Positions 61,901-64,000 of a DNA stretch of 64,000 bases are shown one piece after another. Below the pieces are notes generated by a model. It was given only the letters and a program-made list of their open reading frames with translations, did not search any database and had not been told where the DNA came from. The position numbers and the translations under genes were made by a program. How positions within the stretch are numbered: position 1 is the first letter of the stretch; the number at the start of each line of letters is the position of its first letter. Source of the stretch: Lepas anatifera (Eukaryota > Arthropoda > Thecostraca > Lepadidae); NCBI GenBank assembly GCA_034440635.1, contig JAOTON010001575.1, forward strand, positions 124,001 through 188,000, written 5' to 3'.

Positions 61901-63709
61901 ATGCGACGTTTTGAGAATTTTTTGGTAGCGTGCTAATTTCAAGCCACGTATTCTATAACCGAAATACATTCCAGCGTTGGTGCATATTTTACGGTGTGGA
62001 GCAGTCTATACCTAGACTTTGGTTAGATACCGGCCCCCAAGCGGTCGTTTGCGAACGCGGCTCGTTCAAACTACCATCGCCGGAATGTGTTTGAAGAAAG
62101 TTTCCAGTTCGTTAGCGGATCATTGCGTGGGCACCAGCAAGACGACGCGGAGAAAGTTACCCAATGGTCAACCAGCCCTACAAACACGGCCTGTGTCACT
62201 GTCAACGAAATCTCATTTCGATGCTAGGCTAAGGGAAGGCATTGACAAACGAAATTCTCTCCTATCAGCTGAATAATCCACTGTTGAATTTGTCCACCGC
62301 CGAAATGCGCGATTTTGTCAAGGCTAATTAAGCACTCTTGGTTGCGCAGAAAAAGGTCAAAGAGCTTCCACTTTTCATGGACAAACTTCCCGATTTTCTG
62401 CAAATTTGAAAATAATGGGAAACTGTTATGACCAGTATGGAAGGAAAGTACTAGTCTGCATCCGGCGAATTTTTGTCTCTAGGCGTGAAAGTTTCCTGTC
62501 AGTAGTAGGTTGAAGATTGATTGCGCCCCCCCTGTACACTTTTTTGTCTGTAGTGACGAGTGTGGCTGGCGATATGATTCTTGTCCACCGGAAACGGGAC
62601 TGCGTGAGAGTTGGGTTTGTGCTCGATGGCCTATCTTTCATGGGACTGCGTTTTACAAGAACTACGTTTGAATATTTGCTCTTCTCTTTCCCTCATATAC
62701 CCAATACAAACTGACTTCCTGACCCTGCACAGGCGCATTACGTGCGCGATAACCGACTGGGCGGCATCATGTTCTGGTCCATCGACAACGATGACTTCCG
62801 GGGCCGCTGCTCTGGCAAGCCCTACCCACTGATCGAGGCGGCCAAGGAGGCCTTCTTTGAGCCGATTCCGGGGTGAGTCACCAGCGCTACCTCAGGTAGC
62901 TGTATTTATTACAAGTGACGCTAGATGGCTGGATAGTAGCCCGTTGGCTCTCGTAGCGATTTGAGACCTTGAGTTTGTAGGTCTATTCCGACTGCGAAAG
63001 ACTGAAAAATGAGTCATCTTTTTTAAGACTAGCTGTGGTACTAGAGACCCACACTGCATGATTTGTGTGCAGAGTGGCGAGGTTGAACCGCAACTCAGGG
63101 AGGTTCTTATTATTGTTTTGGTGTCAAACAATGCGCCAGCTGGTAAGGCTATGCGAGGTCGCCAGCTCCACTTCATTTAAGATACATTGTAGAAATCATG
63201 CTTTATTCAGAAACATCTCCTGGCCTTGATACCGAAACCTGTGGTTCAGAAGGCACGCGCTCCAACACTGAGCCATGTATTCCCCACCTATTGGTCCGTC
63301 AGACAAATAATTGTGAGGCATTATGTGTTTGGTCAAACTTAATAGCACTGCGAGGTCGATACCTATGTGTGAAGGGCTCTCTCGATAAAATACTTGTATC
63401 GAGCAGGGGCGCATTCAAAATTTAGATGCCAAGCCCTTACATTGCTGTTGTGGATATCTCTAATAGCAGCCCTCCGCCCCTCCTCCAACCGCATCATGTG
63501 GGTTGTGATTTGCCATGGGCCTATTTGGAAGTGATGGAACCCGGTGCGGTCAGGACCGGTATTTTTCTTATCGAACCTAATCGCGTGACCTGTCATCACG
63601 TTATCGCCGCCGACTAGCCATCTGACACGTGGCCCTGGTTTCAGCTCGCCACCGAAGCAGGCGAAGGGTCCCACGCCGCCTCCGCCGGTAACACCCGATC
63701 CACAAGCAG
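31915..63709 (+). CDS. Cht6: Secreted GH18 chitinase, group VI (Cht6-like); ten exons seen, 3' incomplete
   Basis: This gene encodes an endochitinase that cleaves beta-1,4 bonds of chitin outside the cell, by family knowledge in cuticle or peritrophic matrix turnover. Ten exons splice in consistent phase (1,1,2,0,2,0,0,0,2) into about 427 residues, counted here from Ile1 of the signal exon. They give a hydrophobic leader (1-18), a basic stretch, the complete GH18 barrel (about 28-400) and a Pro-rich linker (from about 402). The four GH18 hallmarks are present: the LALGGW strand (103-108), DGIDLDWE with acid E149, the AYDYH strand (221-225) and [12 protein letters not shown] (369-380). The [10 protein letters not shown] and [10 protein letters not shown] stretches resemble arthropod group VI chitinases more than groups I-III. 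Group VI members usually continue into a chitin-binding domain and a long Ser/Thr/Pro-rich tail, which would lie beyond this window. The start exon is unresolved. Family assignment is very secure; the group VI assignment is from memory of family sequences. Confidence 0.9.
32346..32403. repeat. Perfect 29-bp tandem duplication
   Basis: Two identical, directly adjacent 29-bp units starting TCGATATCATTTCATC, in the intron after the signal exon. Lack of divergence implies a recent event. Confidence 0.95.
35021..35062. repeat. (CT)n microsatellite
   Basis: A CT repeat interrupted by two GGCTCT units, in the intron after the signal exon. Confidence 0.95.
35865..36360. mobile_element. Diverged, apparently truncated relative of the TTAA element, copy A
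   Basis: This stretch begins with TTAA (35,865-35,868) and aligns along several hundred bases with 44,420-44,780. Shared blocks include CCCCCTCGGGTTT, AAAATTTTA.GGTT.GGTCATCTCA, GTCAGGTCACCAGT, AGGTCAAGTG and CACATAATGG.CCCACC. The subterminal palindrome of copy B is replaced here by a different sequence that still folds (GGTGTT-TG-AACACC near 35,893-35,906). I find no matching right end, so the copy looks truncated or decayed; the right limit is approximate. It holds five perfect AGGTCA/TGACCT half-sites. It lies in the first intron after the signal exon. Confidence 0.75.
36739..36933 (+). CDS. Cht6: Chitinase exon: N-terminus of the GH18 barrel
   Basis: The acceptor is TTCGCCAG and the donor is AAAG/GTGAGT. 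The exon encodes residues 19-83, beginning with Asp-Ala-Ala-Val and a Lys/Arg-rich segment. The first barrel strand VVCYYTNW follows (29-36), then the conserved [11 protein letters not shown] strand (55-65) and [10 protein letters not shown]. Cys31 and Cys56 are the usual first disulfide pair of insect-type chitinases. Asn35-Trp-Ser is a possible N-glycosylation sequon. The exon opens and closes in phase 1. High GC in third codon positions sets it apart from the flanking intron. Confidence 0.95.
36934..40614 (+). other. Chitinase intron, 3,681 bp
   Basis: Contains the SINE at 38,223-38,405. On both sides (37,596-37,901 and 38,609-39,373) the minus strand has consecutive overlapping open frames of 70-115 codons, unlike the other introns. 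They match no family I recognise and may be a decayed mobile element. Confidence 0.85.
38223..38405 (-). mobile_element. tRNA-derived SINE with target-site duplication
   Basis: Read on the minus strand, the element starts with a tRNA-like head. An A box TGGCTCAGTGGATAG is at 38,382-38,396 and a B box GGTTCAAGTCC at 38,340-38,350. A non-tRNA body then runs to 38,223. It is flanked by a 14-bp direct repeat CTTTAGTAG[A/G]TGCT at 38,209-38,222 and 38,406-38,419, the signature of LINE-type retroposition. The head contains a small internal duplication of GAGATTTTAAGACT. The body is shared with copies near 5.5 kb and 9.1 kb. Confidence 0.88.
40615..40744 (+). CDS. Cht6: Chitinase exon: conserved region I (GGW strand)
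   Basis: The acceptor is GCGTTTCAG and the donor is AAAT/GTGAGT. With the carried G it encodes residues 84-126, starting Gly-Gly-Tyr-Ala-Arg-Phe-Asn. The third-strand motif [12 protein letters not shown] follows (101-112), then [13 protein letters not shown]. This is GH18 conserved region I, which forms part of the substrate cleft. It starts in phase 1 and ends in phase 2; the last two bases AT combine with A of the next exon to give Ile127. A long polypurine tract begins a few bases after the donor. Confidence 0.95.
40751..40963 (+). repeat. Polypurine tract next to a splice donor
   Basis: About 210 bases are almost entirely A and G on the plus strand, built from GGGAGAG and GAGGGA units. 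The tract starts six bases after the donor at 40,745. Long purine strands can form triplex DNA or stabilise RNA-DNA hybrids during transcription; whether this one does is unknown. Confidence 0.93.
42225..42251. promoter_or_regulatory. Direct-repeat nuclear-receptor half-sites in an intron
   Basis: TGACCT, TGACCT and TGACCC start at 42,225, 42,235 and 42,246, spaced by 4 and 5 bp on one strand. They are not within a recognised transposable element. A regulatory role is only a possibility. Confidence 0.3.
42799..43638. mobile_element. Second TTAA-flanked inverted-repeat element (MITE, different family)
   Basis: The left end TTAA then AAGGGAATGTGCCACCTT (from 42,799) is mirrored by the right end AAAGGTGTCACATTCCCTTTAA (to 43,638), with one mismatch and a one-base length difference. 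Inside are further complementary arms, such as ACGCTCCG...AAAATGGCAACC near 42,968-42,997 against GGTTGCCATTTTT...GGAGCGCAACC near 43,279-43,321. The element may therefore fold back on itself. Two TGACGTCA palindromes lie in its middle part (near 43,012 and 43,247). There is no transposase frame. It is in the same intron as copy B but unrelated in sequence. Confidence 0.75.
44419..45265. mobile_element. TTAA-flanked inverted-repeat element (MITE), copy B
   Basis: The two ends are a perfect 23-bp inverted repeat (44,419-44,441 and 45,243-45,265), containing TTAA then CACGCGCATTGACGGGGG. The TTAA at 44,420-44,423 and 45,261-45,264 looks like the target duplication of piggyBac-type transposition. 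Just inside each end lies the same 20-bp palindrome around GGTACC (44,438-44,457 and 45,201-45,220), and a strong GC hairpin lies near 44,487-44,508. No transposase frame is present, so it is non-autonomous. The interior contains sixteen perfect AGGTCA or TGACCT hexamers. It lies in the intron between the exons at 40,615 and 47,192. Confidence 0.85.
45946..45971. promoter_or_regulatory. AGGTCA and FTZ-F1-type site in an intron
   Basis: AGGTCA at 45,946-45,951 is followed by TGACCTTGA (45,963-45,971). The complement of the latter, TCAAGGTCA, matches the FTZ-F1 monomer consensus YCAAGGYCR. It lies in the intron before the catalytic exon. Matches of this length are expected by chance now and then. 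Confidence 0.25.
47192..47321 (+). CDS. Cht6: Chitinase exon: catalytic motif DGIDLDWE
   Basis: The acceptor is TCTCTCCTCAG and the donor is GGAG/GTGAGT. The exon encodes residues 127-170. These include [11 protein letters not shown] (141-151), the GH18 signature DxxDxDxE, with D142, D145, D147 and the proton donor E149 all intact. The enzyme should therefore be catalytically competent. The segment then runs [20 protein letters not shown], with the usual KENY helix start. It begins in phase 2 and ends in phase 0. Confidence 0.97.
47322..49890 (+). other. Chitinase intron, 2,569 bp
   Basis: A B-box-like GGGTTCAAATCC lies 17 bp into the intron without an A box. The segment 49,197-49,420 repeats words such as TCCCATCTCG and ATCCCGGT, a weak internal repeat that keeps a 179-codon minus frame open. 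Confidence 0.88.
49891..50015 (+). CDS. Cht6: Chitinase exon: barrel strand 5 region
   Basis: The acceptor is TTTGGGCAG and the donor is AACGC/GTAAGT. The exon encodes residues 171-211 plus two bases. It begins Glu-Met-Arg-Ala-Ala-Phe-Glu-Glu-Glu, followed by [20 protein letters not shown] and [19 protein letters not shown] is the typical strand-5 block of GH18 chitinases, and the IPRLN that follows leads to the YDYH strand. The phase-2 end joins to C of the next exon to make Ala212. Confidence 0.95.
50016..52120 (+). other. Chitinase intron, 2,105 bp
   Basis: Ordinary AT-rich intron sequence; no repeat or exon recognised. Confidence 0.88.
52121..52250 (+). CDS. Cht6: Chitinase exon: conserved region III (YDYH)
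   Basis: The acceptor is GTGTCGCCAG and the donor is CGTG/GTAAGT. The exon encodes residues 212-255: [13 protein letters not shown] (213-225), then [15 protein letters not shown] and [10 protein letters not shown]. The YDYH form of conserved region III and the DHHAPLY block after it are typical of group VI arthropod enzymes. Y222 and D223 correspond to residues that contact the substrate N-acetyl group in the family. It starts in phase 2 and ends in phase 0. Confidence 0.95.
52251..54159 (+). other. Chitinase intron, 1,909 bp
   Basis: No feature recognised apart from a mildly GC-rich stretch at 53,200-53,400. Confidence 0.88.
54160..54345 (+). CDS. Cht6: Chitinase exon: strand 7 and start of the alpha+beta insertion
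   Basis: The acceptor is CTTCTCTCCAG and the donor is CGAG/GTGGGT. The exon is exactly 62 codons, residues 256-317, phase 0 at both ends. It reads [17 protein letters not shown], then the strand [13 protein letters not shown] (273-285), and the start of the alpha+beta insertion domain, ending GYLSFYE. Asn289-Phe-Ser is a possible glycosylation site. The donor is a less usual GTGGGT, but the phase and the next exon fit. Confidence 0.95.
54346..61359 (+). other. Chitinase intron, 7,014 bp
   Basis: The longest intron. It is mostly AT-rich with a GC-rich patch at about 56,740-56,890. No nested gene, transposon end or satellite was recognised. Confidence 0.85.
61360..61485 (+). CDS. Cht6: Chitinase exon: alpha+beta insertion domain (its 3' end is tandemly duplicated downstream)
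   Basis: The acceptor is TTGTTGGCAG and the donor is GAAG/GTGAGT. The exon is exactly 42 codons, residues 318-359, phase 0 on both sides. It starts Ile-Cys-Glu-Asn and includes [19 protein letters not shown], then [14 protein letters not shown] (346-359). The QWVGYDD segment is a strongly conserved part of the insertion domain in chitinases. The last 57 bp of this exon plus some 40-50 bp of intron recur twice in tandem immediately downstream (see the repeat entry). Confidence 0.95.
61429..61687 (+). repeat. Three tandem copies of an exon end plus splice donor
   Basis: A 57-bp block encoding 19 residues that include QWVGYDD recurs at 61,429-61,485 (the real exon end), 61,525-61,581 and 61,631-61,687. 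Spacing is 96 and 106 bp, and each block is followed by similar G-rich intron sequence containing GTTGGGGGA or GTTGTGGGA. Copies 2 and 3 each differ from copy 1 at about 6 of 57 bases. Copy 2 keeps the frame and encodes the same block with Trp-to-Arg and Glu-to-Asp changes; its donor is GCGGGT. Copy 3 has an in-frame TAA near its start but a perfect GTGAGT donor. Confidence 0.93.
61486..62732 (+). other. Chitinase intron, 1,247 bp, with duplicated donors
   Basis: The first 200 bp hold the two extra copies of the exon end and donor; the rest is featureless. Confidence 0.88.
62733..62872 (+). CDS. Cht6: Chitinase exon: conserved region IV and end of the GH18 barrel
   Basis: The acceptor is CCTGCACAG and the donor is CGGG/GTGAGT. 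The exon encodes residues 360-405 plus two bases: [11 protein letters not shown], then [15 protein letters not shown] (371-385), [13 protein letters not shown] and the start of the linker. W374 is the conserved Trp at the floor of the -1 subsite, and DNDDFRG is conserved region IV. Cys385 should pair with Cys319. The exon ends in phase 2 and joins C of the next exon. Confidence 0.96.
62873..63644 (+). other. Chitinase intron, 772 bp
   Basis: Contains the degenerate tRNA-like segment at 63,220-63,282. Confidence 0.8.
63220..63282 (-). mobile_element. Degenerate tRNA-like (SINE head) segment
   Basis: On the minus strand an A-box-like TGGCTCAGTGTTGG (63,262-63,275) is followed about 25 bases later by a B-box-like GGTTTCGGTATCAA with one extra base. 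The spacing is tRNA-like and AACCACAGG resembles an anticodon-to-variable region, but the cloverleaf is incomplete. It lies in the last complete intron of the chitinase. Confidence 0.45.
63645..63709 (+). CDS. Cht6: Chitinase exon: proline-rich linker, last exon in the window
   Basis: The acceptor is CCTGGTTTCAG and the donor is AGCAG/GTAACA. With the carried GG it encodes Gly406 then residues 407-427: [18 protein letters not shown] and QA. Such Pro/Thr-rich linkers follow the GH18 domain in chitinases that carry chitin-binding modules. The phase-1 end means the coding region continues beyond the window. A second potential donor, CCG/GTAACA at 63,687/63,688, would shorten the exon and change its phase. 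The linker is low complexity, so this exon is less certain than the barrel exons. Confidence 0.75.
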
Positions 63710-64000
63710 GTAACAGCCGCACTTACGCTGATGGCAGGGGCGTGCTCAGGTGGCCCGGTAGGGTGGGCATTCCCGGGTATGCCTCTGTCACGGGTGATTT
63801 GAAAAATGCTCAGTAGAAGGTAGCTAGAAATACGGACTGTGTCTCAGTACTCGTGTGGAGGAGACAATCATTGCAGGGTGGGAAACGATGATTTTTGTGT
63901 GTTTGGGGGAGGGGTGGTGTCAGGGGGCCAGGAGGAGGGGGACGAGTACTCGATAAGAAGGGGTTACATGTAAGCGTGTTCAATTCCTGGATCTGTCCAG

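Overview
The window is animal genomic DNA. It has one multi-exon gene on the plus strand, kilobase-sized introns, tRNA-derived SINEs, short TTAA-flanked inverted-repeat elements and satellite arrays. There are no operons, Shine-Dalgarno sites or long bacterial-type reading frames. The gene is a glycoside hydrolase family 18 chitinase of the arthropod group VI (Cht6) type. Together with the large introns and moderate GC content this points to an arthropod, perhaps a crustacean, but the species cannot be read from the sequence.

Layout: positions 1 to about 29,900 contain no exon I can recognise. They hold GC-rich blocks, microsatellites, a 35-bp-type minisatellite at 18,284-19,162 and SINE copies. 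The chitinase runs from a signal-peptide exon at 31,915-31,969 through exons at 36,739, 40,615, 47,192, 49,891, 52,121, 54,160, 61,360 and 62,733. The last exon seen, 63,645-63,709, encodes a proline-rich linker, and the gene continues past the right edge. All nine internal junctions have GT-AG boundaries and compatible phases, and together give about 427 residues covering the whole GH18 catalytic domain. All catalytic acidic residues are present. The exon carrying the start codon is not certain; candidates lie near 29,932-30,048.

The introns carry most of the unusual structure. The 3' end of exon 61,360-61,485, with its splice donor and some intron, has been duplicated twice in tandem just downstream. 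The first duplicate is in frame, open and has a GC donor. The second has a stop codon but an intact GT donor. A TTAA-flanked inverted-repeat element at 44,419-45,265 contains 16 perfect AGGTCA/TGACCT half-sites, the core of nuclear hormone receptor binding sites, and a diverged relative lies at 35,865. A second, unrelated TTAA inverted-repeat element lies at 42,799-43,638. A 14-bp target-site duplication brackets a SINE at 38,223-38,405. Other AGGTCA-type clusters lie upstream of the gene and in introns. Arthropod chitinases are commonly moult-regulated, so these are reasonable but unproven regulatory candidates.
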